DNA of 64,000 nucleotides from Bacteroidota bacterium (GTDB taxonomy: Bacteria > Bacteroidota > Bacteroidia > Bacteroidales > Prolixibacteraceae), in assembly GCA_023412195.1 (NCBI GenBank), contig JAEYNZ010000045.1, positions 1 to 64,000 of the forward strand, written 5' to 3'. This document shows positions 18,247 to 27,159 of this stretch, piece by piece. The first letter of the stretch is position 1. Every line of letters starts with the position of its first letter. Under the pieces are notes generated by a model. It was not told the DNA's origin. It was given only the letters and a program-made list of their open reading frames with translations, and searched no databases. The translations under genes and the position numbers were made by a program.

Positions 18247-19578
18247 ATGCAAAATATACAACACACATCAGATACCGTCTCCACTAAAACTGTTAAGGGA
18301 GGTTATACCACAAAGGCCATACGCTTGTACGGCAAGGAAGACCTGAGACTCGAGGAATTTCAACTGCCATCCATTAAAGATGACGAAATACTGGCAAAAG
18401 TTGTATCCGACAGCATCTGTATGTCGAGTTATAAAGCAGCAAAACAGGGTTCTGATCATAAAAGGGTTCCCGACAATGTAAATGAAAAGCCTGTCATAAT
18501 CGGGCATGAATTTGCAGGAGAAATAGTTGAGGTTGGCTCTAAGTGGCAGCATAAATTCAAACCGGGTCAGAAATACTCCATACAACCTGCCATTTATTAT
18601 GAAGACGGTCCTTTGGGTATCCTGAGCGCACCCGGGTATACCTATCCTTATATAGGTGGCGATGCCACTTATGTCATCATTCCGAAAGATGTGCTTGAAC
18701 AGGACTGCCTGCTGGCATATGAAGGCCCTGGTTATTACCCTGCATCACTGGCCGAACCCCTCAGCTGTGTTATAGGGGCCATGCATGCCAATTACCATAC
18801 AAAGCCCGGCTCTTACATCCATCAAATGGAGATCATAGATGGCGGCAAAATGGCAATCCTTGCAGGAGTAGGTCCTATGGGACTGGCTGCCATCAACTAC
18901 GTGGTAAACCGTGAGGACAGAAAGCCTTCACTGATGGTGGTAACTGATATTGACCAAAGCCGCCTGGACAGAGCTTCGGAAATATTTCCTGCAGACTGGG
19001 CTGCTGAAAAGGGCATTGAGCTGATATACCTGAATACAGGTAACATTGAATCTCCTGTAGAAAAACTAAAAGAGGTTTCAGGTGGAACAGGGTTTAATGA
19101 TGTATTCGTTTTTGCACCGGTCTCATCCGTTATAGAACAGGCCGATAAAATACTTGCATTCGATGGCTGCCTTAACTTTTTTGCAGGCCCTTCTGATCCT
19201 GAATTTTCAGCAAAACTTAATTTTTACAACGTACATTATGCAGCAACCCATGTCACCGGAACATCAGGGGGCAATAATGACGACATGGTGGAAGCCTTGG
19301 TATACCTGGGAAAAGGGCTCGATCCCGCAGGTTTGGTTACGCATATCGGAGGACTCAATGCTGTAATTGAAACCACTCTTAATCTCCCGCATATCCCCGG
19401 TGGAAAAAAACTCATTTATACGCACAAAAATCTTCCTCTTACATCAATTTCCGACTTTGTTGAAAAAGGTAAAACCGATCCGTTTTATGCAGAACTGGCA
19501 AAACTTGTAAATAAAACCAGGGGATTATGGAATGTGGAGGCTGAAGCATATTTATTGGATCACGCCCCTGACATTTAA
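18247..19578 (+). CDS. Zinc-binding dehydrogenase, L-sorbose-1-phosphate reductase-like
   Basis: A 443-residue medium-chain dehydrogenase. Catalytic zinc ligands are visible at Cys58 (DSICMSSYK) and His87-Glu88 (IGHEFAGEIVEVG). The four-cysteine structural zinc loop of classical alcohol dehydrogenases is missing. The nucleotide-binding segment reads AILAGVGPMGLAAINYV. The opening KAIRLYGKEDLRLEEF and the overall length resemble sorbose-1-phosphate reductase and related ketose-phosphate dehydrogenases. It follows the aldolase-SDR fusion by 64 bases, so they probably form one operon. Together they would reduce and split a phosphorylated ketose. Exact substrate unknown. Confidence 0.78.
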   Translation: MQNIQHTSDTVSTKTVKGGYTTKAIRLYGKEDLRLEEFQLPSIKDDEILAKVVSDSICMSSYKAAKQGSDHKRVPDNVNEKPVIIGHEFAGEIVEVGSKWQHKFKPGQKYSIQPAIYYEDGPLGILSAPGYTYPYIGGDATYVIIPKDVLEQDCLLAYEGPGYYPASLAEPLSCVIGAMHANYHTKPGSYIHQMEIIDGGKMAILAGVGPMGLAAINYVVNREDRKPSLMVVTDIDQSRLDRASEIFPADWAAEKGIELIYLNTGNIESPVEKLKEVSGGTGFNDVFVFAPVSSVIEQADKILAFDGCLNFFAGPSDPEFSAKLNFYNVHYAATHVTGTSGGNNDDMVEALVYLGKGLDPAGLVTHIGGLNAVIETTLNLPHIPGGKKLIYTHKNLPLTSISDFVEKGKTDPFYAELAKLVNKTRGLWNVEAEAYLLDHAPDI

Positions 19579-19682
19579 CTGTTAAAACCCAATGTTTAAG
19601 CTAACCTGCAGTAGATTAATCCAGAAGCGTCATATATATAACCTGCCGGGAATTTACTAACTTGATGACATAAAACAAGCCT

Positions 19683-20456
19683 ATGGATTTTACTGATGCA
19701 TTAAATACAGGCCGTATGGCAGCACAGGCAGGCGCAGCTATTGTCAGGGAGCAGTTTGGTCAATCTATTAACAGCCGTGTTAAAGCTGATTCCCTGACAC
19801 TGGTGACCGACACAGATATTGCAGCAGAAAAGGCCATCATGGAAATCCTGTCCAGGCATTCTGACTATGGAATCCTTAGTGAAGAAAGCGGATTAACCGG
19901 CGAATCAAAGGGGCCGGTGTGGGTTATTGATCCCCTCGACGGCACCTCAAATTTTGCCAGGTCTGTTCCTGTATTTGCCGTTTCAGTGGCATTAATGCAT
20001 GAGAATAAAGTTGTAGCTGGTGTCATTATCGACCCTGTGAATCAAAAGGAATTTTATGCATATGCCGGAGGTGGTGCATATTTAAACGGGCACATAATGG
20101 TACTGGAGCATCTGATAAATGCAAAACCTGTGGTCTTCGTCAATCATGGCCACAGGGAGGCTGACAAAAAAAGATTTGCAGAAATCACACAGCGGCTTGC
20201 ATTAAAATTCAATCAAAGAAAATTTGGAACGACTGCACTGGAATTGTGCTATGTTGCTACAGGAAATTTTGATGGTTTTATTTGCTCAGGTGATGAAATA
20301 TGGGATTTTGCTGCGGGTGTGCTTATTGCTTCCGAAGCAGGTTGTATTTTTACCGACTGGCAGGGAAATCCATGGGACGGCAAAAGCAGTTACATCCTTG
20401 TGGCACAGCCTGCTATACATTCTGAATTGGTTCATGCAATCAATGACTTACAATAA
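19683..20456 (+). CDS. Inositol monophosphatase family protein
   Basis: A 257-residue magnesium-dependent phosphatase of the IMPase/FBPase/CysQ superfamily. Motifs are EESG (first metal site), DPLDGTSN at 83-90, and GDEIWDFAAGVLIASEAG with metal ligand Asp208. Length fits the family. Members act on inositol phosphate, histidinol phosphate, PAP or sugar phosphates, and sequence alone does not separate these here. It follows the aldolase-dehydrogenase genes by 104 bases, so a sugar-phosphate substrate is a fair inference. Confidence 0.85.
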   Translation: MDFTDALNTGRMAAQAGAAIVREQFGQSINSRVKADSLTLVTDTDIAAEKAIMEILSRHSDYGILSEESGLTGESKGPVWVIDPLDGTSNFARSVPVFAVSVALMHENKVVAGVIIDPVNQKEFYAYAGGGAYLNGHIMVLEHLINAKPVVFVNHGHREADKKRFAEITQRLALKFNQRKFGTTALELCYVATGNFDGFICSGDEIWDFAAGVLIASEAGCIFTDWQGNPWDGKSSYILVAQPAIHSELVHAINDLQ

Positions 20457-20579
20457 AATTTCTCTGTTTAAATTCCCAATGTAAAATTATTCAAGGTGGT
20501 ATATCCCTGACATGGTTTTGAACACCAATTTTTAATTTCCTTTTAATTCTGTTTTAACGGAGGCTTAATAATGGGAAGG

Positions 20580-20587
20580 TAGGTTTG
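20580..20587 (+). promoter_or_regulatory. Candidate -7 box for the coiled-coil protein gene
   Basis: TAGGTTTG fits TAnnTTTG and lies 30 bases before the start at 20617. No good TTTG -33 box is seen 19-21 bases upstream, so the call is moderate. Confidence 0.45.
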
Positions 20588-20616
20588 TTCTTATTCATTA
20601 AATAATAAGAAAAGCC

Positions 20617-21486
20617 ATGGAAACAATTATTAAAAACCGTAAAATTATTCTATCAGCTGCTTTCCTGCTAGTTTTTGCAACAACCGGCACTCTCTTTTTT
20701 AACAATGTCCGTTTAAAGGAGGTTGTTTCAGCAGAGAAGATGAAAGCAGAATCCCTGTTGTCGCAGAAGCTGCAACTCGATAAATCCCTGGAGCTTACAA
20801 AGAAGGATGTAGCCGACCTGCAGGTTCAGAAACGGTCGCTGGAACAGGTCGTTACGGAAGCTAACCGTAATCTGGCAGCCAGGATTGCAGAAGCAGGAAA
20901 ATTGACTTCCCAGATTGCCTCACTCAAAAAGTTCAAAGATAAAGCTGAAGAACTTGAAAAACAGAAGGCTCAGCTTGATAAGGAAATAGATGAATTGAAT
21001 AAAACCCTGATGTTGGCCCAGGCTGAAAATTCGAAACTGAATGAAAAGATTGCTTCCTCTGCCAGGGCAAATTCCAATCTTTCTGATGACAATGCCATCC
21101 TCAAATCTATGGTTTCAGATAATTACCGTACCGAGGCTTTTAGAGGCCGGAATGAAAAACTTACTGTTAATGCCCGTAAAACAAATAAACTACAGGTGAG
21201 CTTTGATTTACCGGGGCAGGTAACTGAAAAAGATCTCTATTTCAGGATCATTACTCCCGAAGGACTGGAATTTTCGAGCAACAGGGATCTGGCTGCTACC
21301 ATTGAAATCATTGAAAACAATGATGATCTTCTTGTAAGTGCCGACCCTGCTGCCGGAGGCATCGCAGGAAACAGGAGGGTGGAGATGTCATTTAAACCAC
21401 AGAAGAAACTGGCAGATGGAGTTTACCGTTTTAACCTGTACAATGGAGACAGGTTCCTTGGAAGCACTCAACTCAGACTAAAATAA
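20617..21486 (+). CDS. Membrane-anchored coiled-coil protein, function unknown
   Basis: A 289-residue protein, not recognised. A single N-terminal hydrophobic segment (about 9-29) anchors it. Residues 35-160 are a long, heptad-like coiled coil rich in K, E, L, Q and A, and residues 180-289 look like a compact beta domain ending in RFLGSTQLRLK. The topology suggests a short cytoplasmic start and a periplasmic rod carrying a folded tip. It stands alone between the sugar-phosphate genes and the convergent efflux operon, with its own promoter box and terminator. A cell-envelope structural or tethering role is possible but unproven. Confidence 0.7.
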   Translation: METIIKNRKIILSAAFLLVFATTGTLFFNNVRLKEVVSAEKMKAESLLSQKLQLDKSLELTKKDVADLQVQKRSLEQVVTEANRNLAARIAEAGKLTSQIASLKKFKDKAEELEKQKAQLDKEIDELNKTLMLAQAENSKLNEKIASSARANSNLSDDNAILKSMVSDNYRTEAFRGRNEKLTVNARKTNKLQVSFDLPGQVTEKDLYFRIITPEGLEFSSNRDLAATIEIIENNDDLLVSADPAAGGIAGNRRVEMSFKPQKKLADGVYRFNLYNGDRFLGSTQLRLK

Positions 21487-21513
21487 TACTTTTCATTTTT
21501 CAGCTATAAGTGT

Positions 21514-21552
21514 GGCATCCAAAGGCGAAAGCTGTAAGGGTGCCTTTTTTTT
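21514..21552 (+). terminator. Intrinsic terminator after coiled-coil gene
   Basis: GGCATCC pairs with GGGTGCC (one G-U wobble) around a 17-base loop and is followed by a run of eight T on the plus strand, 28 bases after the stop. It separates two convergent transcription units. Confidence 0.8.
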
Positions 21553-21558
21553 ACAACC

Positions 21559-22809
21559 TTAATTTCCTGCCCATAAAGCAATTTCACCAGCATTTTCGGG
21601 TGAAGAAAGCAGTATTCTGTCTCCTGGGGCCAACCCGCTTTCTATGACCACTTCTGTTTCATTTTCAATTCCTGGAATAACTGGTTTTTTCAAAACTTGT
21701 CCACCTTCCTTAATATAAACGAATGACTCCCCATTTATCCGGAACAAACTGTTGCGTGGAATTTTTACAACGTTGGTCATCCTGTTTAAAATGATCCTGT
21801 TGTTTGAAGTCATAGCAGGTTTTAACTCATTACCCTGCGGTTTCAGATCGATGAGGATCCTGAATACTTTCATGTCGAAACCCTGAAGTTCCTGACCTAT
21901 ATTGGCAATATCGGAAACTGCTCCTTTGATTGATTTTCCCGGTAAGGCATCAACTGTTACATCAACACTGTCGCCAACAGCAATTTTTGTTATATCTATT
22001 TCCTGTATATAAGCCTCAGAAACGGGCTGGTTCATATCTGGAAGCGTTGCAATATCAGGCATCCACATATTAACTTCATCACCTACCCTGAGTTTTCTTC
22101 CGTTCCACATTTTTACATACATCACCATACCATCTTTCGGCGACATAACCCTTGTGGCAGCCATTGCCCTTTTAAGAAGTGAATCTCTTTTATGATGTAC
22201 CAAAAACCTGTCTTCAATGCGCTTGGTTTTCATTTTAAGGTCGAGCTTTTTCAATTCATAGTCTCTGTGTTTTTTTTCCATCTCCCTGATGGTTTTGTCA
22301 TATTCGACCTTTATCCTCCGCTGATAGGCAGGTGATTCAAAACGTGCCTGTTCAAGTTCCAGTTTTTTATAGTCCAAATCATAAGTAAACTCTGCCAGTT
22401 CTTCCCTGAGTTGGGTAAGCTGAATGGAAGAATCAATCTTAGCATCATTTAATTCTGCCCTTCTCCTGTCAAGATCCTGGTTATTGCTTTCCATTTGCTG
22501 GGTAATTTGTGCTGCATCGAGGGTTGCGATATAGTCACCTTCCCTGACCAGGGTACCCTCCTCCACGAGGTCTTTCAGTTTAAGCTGATAAATACGCAAA
22601 TCATTTCGTTTAAGGTCATCGGGAAGCCCAATGATAATGGCATTTTTTCCCTGGATTTCACCTTTTACTTCAATGGCAAGTTCAAAATTACCCAATTTAA
22701 CCGTATGCATTTTTTCATTTCCTCCTCCTGATACCACCATCACTGCAGCGAAAGCAACTACTACAGTTATAACCGATATCCATAAAAGGTATTTCCTTTT
22801 TCCACTCAT
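21559..22809 (-). CDS. HlyD/MacA-like efflux periplasmic adaptor (second of two)
   Basis: A 416-residue membrane-fusion protein. One N-terminal membrane anchor (about 7-27), a lipoyl-like half-motif near 60-110 (LVREGDYIATLD), a long alpha-helical hairpin (about 115-230), the return lipoyl strand (VMSPKDGMVMYV), then beta-barrel and membrane-proximal domains. These proteins bridge an inner-membrane transporter to TolC. The start at 22809 (MSGKRKYLL) is chosen because the longer frame overlaps the end of the TolC gene without added conserved residues. It is the last gene of an adaptor-permease-TolC-adaptor operon, a paralog of the adaptor at 25663-27045. Confidence 0.88.
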   Translation of the reverse strand: MSGKRKYLLWISVITVVVAFAAVMVVSGGGNEKMHTVKLGNFELAIEVKGEIQGKNAIIIGLPDDLKRNDLRIYQLKLKDLVEEGTLVREGDYIATLDAAQITQQMESNNQDLDRRRAELNDAKIDSSIQLTQLREELAEFTYDLDYKKLELEQARFESPAYQRRIKVEYDKTIREMEKKHRDYELKKLDLKMKTKRIEDRFLVHHKRDSLLKRAMAATRVMSPKDGMVMYVKMWNGRKLRVGDEVNMWMPDIATLPDMNQPVSEAYIQEIDITKIAVGDSVDVTVDALPGKSIKGAVSDIANIGQELQGFDMKVFRILIDLKPQGNELKPAMTSNNRIILNRMTNVVKIPRNSLFRINGESFVYIKEGGQVLKKPVIPGIENETEVVIESGLAPGDRILLSSPENAGEIALWAGN

Positions 22810-22819
22810 AATCTCTGTT

Positions 22820-24304
22820 TTATAAATCGTTAATGATGCGGTCGAAGTCTTCAGAGAGGGTAACCCCTTCAACAAAATCAAAAAGAGTCAGACTCCTGAT
22901 CGTGTAGTAATAGTTCCAGAAACTTCTCAATGCCCTGATATAGGCGCGCCGGGCCATCTCCTGATCATTCCTTGCCAGGTTCAGTTTGGTTACATCTACT
23001 TTTCCTATTAAAAACCGCTGCTGAGTTACATCATATCCCAACTGTGCAATTGTATCGGCCTTGGCAGTGTTCTGTACCTGGTTTGCCTGCAGATTGAATT
23101 CCATGACATTCATGATAACTTCCTGCTCGAAATCGTTCAGCTCCTGGTCAACACTGATTCGAACCACTTCCCTGTTCGACTGTGCCATCGACAGGCGGCC
23201 CTTTCTTCTTCCCCAATCCAGTATTGGAATGTCAACTCCTATACTTAAACGTTGCCTGTCAAGAGGATTCTCATATACCTGGTCAAATGTCGAAGCATTC
23301 TGGTTCAACCCATAAAGTGCAAACAAGTCACCACTGATTCCATTTTCACTCCTAGCCTGGTTAACCTTCCTGTCTTCTTCAAGAAGCCTCTGCTGCTGGT
23401 TCAGCATACGTGGATTGTTACTAAGGGCCATATCCACTGCTGCTGCAGGCTGTATCTGTAAGTCGGGCAGATCATCCGGAACAATGCATTCAATTTTAGT
23501 TTCCTTGCTGTAACCTAAAAAGGAGTTCAGTTCGGCCTGTGCACGCTCCAGTCCAAGCTTCGATTGGGTAAGGGCCAGGGTGGAATTCATGAAATTCAGT
23601 TCAAGGTTCAGTAACTCGTCTTGTGTTACTGTACCTACCTGGTACCGGCCTTTCCCGATATTAAACAGGGTATCTGCATTAGCAAGATTGGTAGTGGCAA
23701 TATTTACCTCAATTTGAGCATCCACCAGGTCAAAAAATAAACGGGAAGCCTTGATAGCCAGTTGTTCCTTCGATTGAATGAAGTTCTTCTTTGCCTGCTC
23801 ATACTTCACAGGTTCAATTTTGGAAGTCCATTTTAAACGGTTATAGCCGTTCAGTGGCTGACTGTACCCCACACTGAAGGGAGTTGACGACCACGAAGAA
23901 TTTTTTACAAGCCCAAGCTTCTGCGAAAGATTCAATTCTGAACGGGCAAACAGCTGTCCGCCAGTAAAACCAACATTCTGGTTCAACAGCATGGCTACAT
24001 TAGAATTTAAATCCTCCCGAAGCTTATACTCATCCCGGTTTTGGTCGTAATTGTAAACCTTTTGCATCGAGCGGTTATAATCGAAGGGAGTTGCCTGCAG
24101 TGAAAGCGTAGGAAGCCGGTCAGCCTTAAAATATCTGAATTCCCAGTAACTTGCCATGAACATATTTTCATTGCGAAAGGCATCAAGCGACTGTTGTGAT
24201 GCAATGGTAATCACATCCGGAAGTGTAAGGTATTTCTTTTCCTGGCCTGAAGCGCCGGAAACAATCAGGGTTATGGTTATGGCAGCAAGAATAAGTTGTT
24301 TCAT
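22820..24304 (-). CDS. TolC-family outer membrane channel protein
   Basis: A 494-residue protein with a signal peptide (MKQLILAAITITLIVSGASG) and two outer-membrane-efflux repeats. Each shows long amphipathic helices rich in N, Q, A and L around conserved segments such as GRYQVGTVTQDELLNLELN and QRFLIGKVDVTKLNLARND. It would form the outer-membrane duct of the export system encoded on both sides. It is 15 bases from the permease gene and 10 from the second adaptor, so one operon is likely. Substrate unknown. Confidence 0.9.
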   Translation of the reverse strand: MKQLILAAITITLIVSGASGQEKKYLTLPDVITIASQQSLDAFRNENMFMASYWEFRYFKADRLPTLSLQATPFDYNRSMQKVYNYDQNRDEYKLREDLNSNVAMLLNQNVGFTGGQLFARSELNLSQKLGLVKNSSWSSTPFSVGYSQPLNGYNRLKWTSKIEPVKYEQAKKNFIQSKEQLAIKASRLFFDLVDAQIEVNIATTNLANADTLFNIGKGRYQVGTVTQDELLNLELNFMNSTLALTQSKLGLERAQAELNSFLGYSKETKIECIVPDDLPDLQIQPAAAVDMALSNNPRMLNQQQRLLEEDRKVNQARSENGISGDLFALYGLNQNASTFDQVYENPLDRQRLSIGVDIPILDWGRRKGRLSMAQSNREVVRISVDQELNDFEQEVIMNVMEFNLQANQVQNTAKADTIAQLGYDVTQQRFLIGKVDVTKLNLARNDQEMARRAYIRALRSFWNYYYTIRSLTLFDFVEGVTLSEDFDRIINDL

Positions 24305-24319
24305 TTTATTGAAATATGG

Positions 24320-25666
24320 TTAGTAACGTAATGAATCGACAGGGTCCTGTTCCGACGCCCTTTTGGCAGGAATATATCCGAATGTAATTCCTACCATCAC
24401 TGAAACACCGAAGGAAATCAGAATTGAAAAAACCGAAATAATGGTTTGAATATCAAACATAACCGTTATAATCTTTGAAAGGACAACACCTACTATGATT
24501 CCTATTATACCGCCCGAAACACTGATGATAGTGGATTCTGAAAGAAACTGCACAATGATGTCACGACGGGATGCCCCAATAGCCTGGCGTAACCCAATCT
24601 CCCGGATACGCTCCATGACCGATGCCAGCATGATATTCATGATACCTATACCACCTACAAGGAGTGAAATCCCGGCAATAACCCCAAGTACAATATTGAA
24701 AATATTCTTGGTCCGTTGTTGCTGTTTCAGCAAAAGTTCCGGAATTGTTACTTCAAAATCATAGAGGTTGTTGTGCCTGCGAAGCAACATCCTCCTGATG
24801 ACATCAGCGGTTGAGCTAAGATTTTCTGTCTCATCAACCTGAACTATAATTTTATCAAGCTGGTTAATATTCTCAGGTGTATTACTGTCACCGGTCCCCC
24901 CGGAAGCGGCAATCATTTCAACTTCATCTGCCCGAATGAGCGCCCTGTTCCTGAACCTCATTGTAAGAGTCTTTGCAGGGATAAATATTTTATTGTCAGT
25001 ACTGCTGATGCCAAGTTCATCAGAAGCCGATGCTGTAAAATCGCGTCTCTCAGCCACACCAACAACTTGCAGCCAGACCTCCCCGCATTTAATATATTTA
25101 CCAACCGGATCTTCCTGGTTAAAAAACACGTTCTTTACATTGTCGCCAATCACACAAACAGGAAAGGCATTCTCGATCTGCTCATCCGTAAACATCTTTC
25201 CATCCTGGAGCACGATATTAAATAACGTGAAGTAGTTGTTGTTGATTCCTTCCAGAACAACAGGTTTACTTCTGCCATCGAGCACTGCCGAGTAATTGAA
25301 AGATATGACAGGAGTTACTTTGGCAACAGTAGGAATAACTTCTTCAATGGCAGCAGCATCAAGAAGTGTCAGGCCTTTGGAAAACTTTTTGGAACTGACC
25401 TGCAGTCCCCCCTCAGCAGCCGGCTCCTGATCTTTCTCCTTATTCCCCTGGTTAACCGGTGAGATCACAATATTATTGACGCCCACCATTTTAATCTGCT
25501 CCATGATTTCCTGCTGTGCACCGTTCCCAATGGCAAGCATACTGATTACCGCGGCCACACCGAAAATGATTCCCAAAGCTGTTAACAGTGATTTGACCTT
25601 ATTGGCGAAAATCGATTCGACGCCTGTAAGAACGTCGTGCCCGTAACGTTGAAAGATTGCCTTCAT
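24320..25666 (-). CDS. MacB-type ABC transporter permease lacking the ATPase domain
   Basis: A 448-residue FtsX/MacB permease. It has one N-terminal membrane helix (about 22-45, LLTALGIIFGVAAVISMLAI), a large periplasmic MacB-PCD domain (about 50-310) and three C-terminal helices (about 325-440) with the ERIREIGLRQAIGASRRDI coupling segment. The usual N-terminal ABC ATPase of MacB is absent, and no separate ATPase gene is in this operon, so the ATP-binding partner must be encoded elsewhere. The start overlaps the stop of the upstream adaptor by four bases (ATGA). Likely exports peptides, antibiotics or envelope compounds; substrate unknown. Confidence 0.9.
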   Translation of the reverse strand: MKAIFQRYGHDVLTGVESIFANKVKSLLTALGIIFGVAAVISMLAIGNGAQQEIMEQIKMVGVNNIVISPVNQGNKEKDQEPAAEGGLQVSSKKFSKGLTLLDAAAIEEVIPTVAKVTPVISFNYSAVLDGRSKPVVLEGINNNYFTLFNIVLQDGKMFTDEQIENAFPVCVIGDNVKNVFFNQEDPVGKYIKCGEVWLQVVGVAERRDFTASASDELGISSTDNKIFIPAKTLTMRFRNRALIRADEVEMIAASGGTGDSNTPENINQLDKIIVQVDETENLSSTADVIRRMLLRRHNNLYDFEVTIPELLLKQQQRTKNIFNIVLGVIAGISLLVGGIGIMNIMLASVMERIREIGLRQAIGASRRDIIVQFLSESTIISVSGGIIGIIVGVVLSKIITVMFDIQTIISVFSILISFGVSVMVGITFGYIPAKRASEQDPVDSLRY

Positions 25667-27045
25667 CCGATAATAATTACATTCCCTGAATTTCCACTTG
25701 ATTTCTTCTGGAGCTTAAACGGCTGGCTCCTGTCCTCTTCCATCTTCTTCCGGGCTGCCTCTTCTTCCTGCTTTCTTCGTTCCTTTATTTCATAATAAAG
25801 ATCCATTCCTTCGATTGTAAGAGCAGATGGGTTTTCAGGTTCGGTTAGCAATACAACATCGCCTTCATTAAGTCCTTTTTTTATCAGGAAATAATTCTCA
25901 TTCTGCTCGCCCAAATCAACAACCTGCCTGATGGTTGTACCTTTATCAAGATAAACAAACTGCATAGAGTCGTTCGAAAAAACAGCTTCTGACGGAACAT
26001 ACAATGTATCGGTATAAAAACCAGCCTGTATCAGGTTGCTGGTTGTCATTGCGGGTTTAAGGTTTTCAACATTCCCGAAAACCCGGATTTTAACTTCAAA
26101 AACCTTTGCATCGCTCTTGGGCATAGGCTGGCCTATGTTTGCTTTTGAAACAACTTCTCCTTCAAGCACGGTACCCGGAAGGGCATCAATCCCCAGGGTT
26201 ACCTTCTGGCCTATCTGAACCTTTGAAATATCTATTTCATTTACGTAAGTGAGTGAAAGCATGGATGAAAGATCGGGCAAGGTTGCAATAACCGGCATCC
26301 ATGGACTTACCGTGGAACCTACTTTTATCTTCTCCCGTGTCCTGTCTTTACCATAAATAACCATTCCTGACTTGGGAGCTGAGATTACAAGAGAATGATA
26401 AACCTCGTTCAGCTTGCTGACCCTGTTTTCACGCTGACGCAGTTCAATCTTTTTTCGTTCAACTTTTGACTCGGCCTGACGCTTTTTCAGGTCATAGCCC
26501 TGGATCTCCTGCTCCAGTTTACGTTTGGCTTTGTCCAGGTCCATTTCAGCCTTACGGATCACTGCAGGTGATTCGAAAGCCGATTCCTCAAGCACAATCT
26601 TTTTTTCCTCTACATCCTCACGTGCATTGATGATCTGGTCGCGGTAGTTGCTCAAAGTTAGATTTGAGTCGAGTTTGGCATCTTCAAATTCATTGTATGT
26701 CTGCTCCAGTTCCTCCCTGGCCAGGGTAAGTGCTTCTTCAATGGCTTTCTGGTCGAGGGTGGCCACATAATCACCCGAATCGACAACTGTACCCTCCTCC
26801 ACCAGGTCGGTAATTTTAATCTCATAGATCCGGATTTCGCGGTCGCGCAGATTGTCGGGGACTACAATATCTTCAGAATTTTGTGCCTCCAGCTGCCCGC
26901 TGGAATATACCAGGATTTCAAATGGGCCTCTTTGAACAGTGGTGGCAATTTTTACAGCTTCGCTTGTTGAGCTGGTCAGCAGGAAAAAGCCGGCAAGCAA
27001 TATTAGAATACCTATGCTGATAACCCACAGTAATTTCTTGCTCAT
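25663..27045 (-). CDS. MacA-like efflux periplasmic adaptor (first of two)
   Basis: A 460-residue membrane-fusion protein with one N-terminal membrane helix (about 5-24), split lipoyl domain (VVDSGDYVATLD and ISAPKSGMVIYG), a long Glu/Lys/Arg-rich coiled-coil hairpin (about 110-230), beta-barrel, and an unusually charged C-terminal extension (KERRKQEEEAARKK) ending in a hydrophobic VIIIG. First gene of the export operon, overlapping the permease by four bases. Its paralog closes the operon. A two-adaptor arrangement could mean a mixed hexamer or two alternative assemblies. Confidence 0.88.
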   Translation of the reverse strand: MSKKLLWVISIGILILLAGFFLLTSSTSEAVKIATTVQRGPFEILVYSSGQLEAQNSEDIVVPDNLRDREIRIYEIKITDLVEEGTVVDSGDYVATLDQKAIEEALTLAREELEQTYNEFEDAKLDSNLTLSNYRDQIINAREDVEEKKIVLEESAFESPAVIRKAEMDLDKAKRKLEQEIQGYDLKKRQAESKVERKKIELRQRENRVSKLNEVYHSLVISAPKSGMVIYGKDRTREKIKVGSTVSPWMPVIATLPDLSSMLSLTYVNEIDISKVQIGQKVTLGIDALPGTVLEGEVVSKANIGQPMPKSDAKVFEVKIRVFGNVENLKPAMTTSNLIQAGFYTDTLYVPSEAVFSNDSMQFVYLDKGTTIRQVVDLGEQNENYFLIKKGLNEGDVVLLTEPENPSALTIEGMDLYYEIKERRKQEEEAARKKMEEDRSQPFKLQKKSSGNSGNVIIIG

Positions 27046-27159
27046 GGTTGTAGTTTTGTAGATTTTTTATTTGAAATTTTGTTCAACAAAAATTGTACCT
27101 CTATTAACAATATGTTTTCTAAATTATATTTAATTACACATTCTGATGAATTTTTATCT

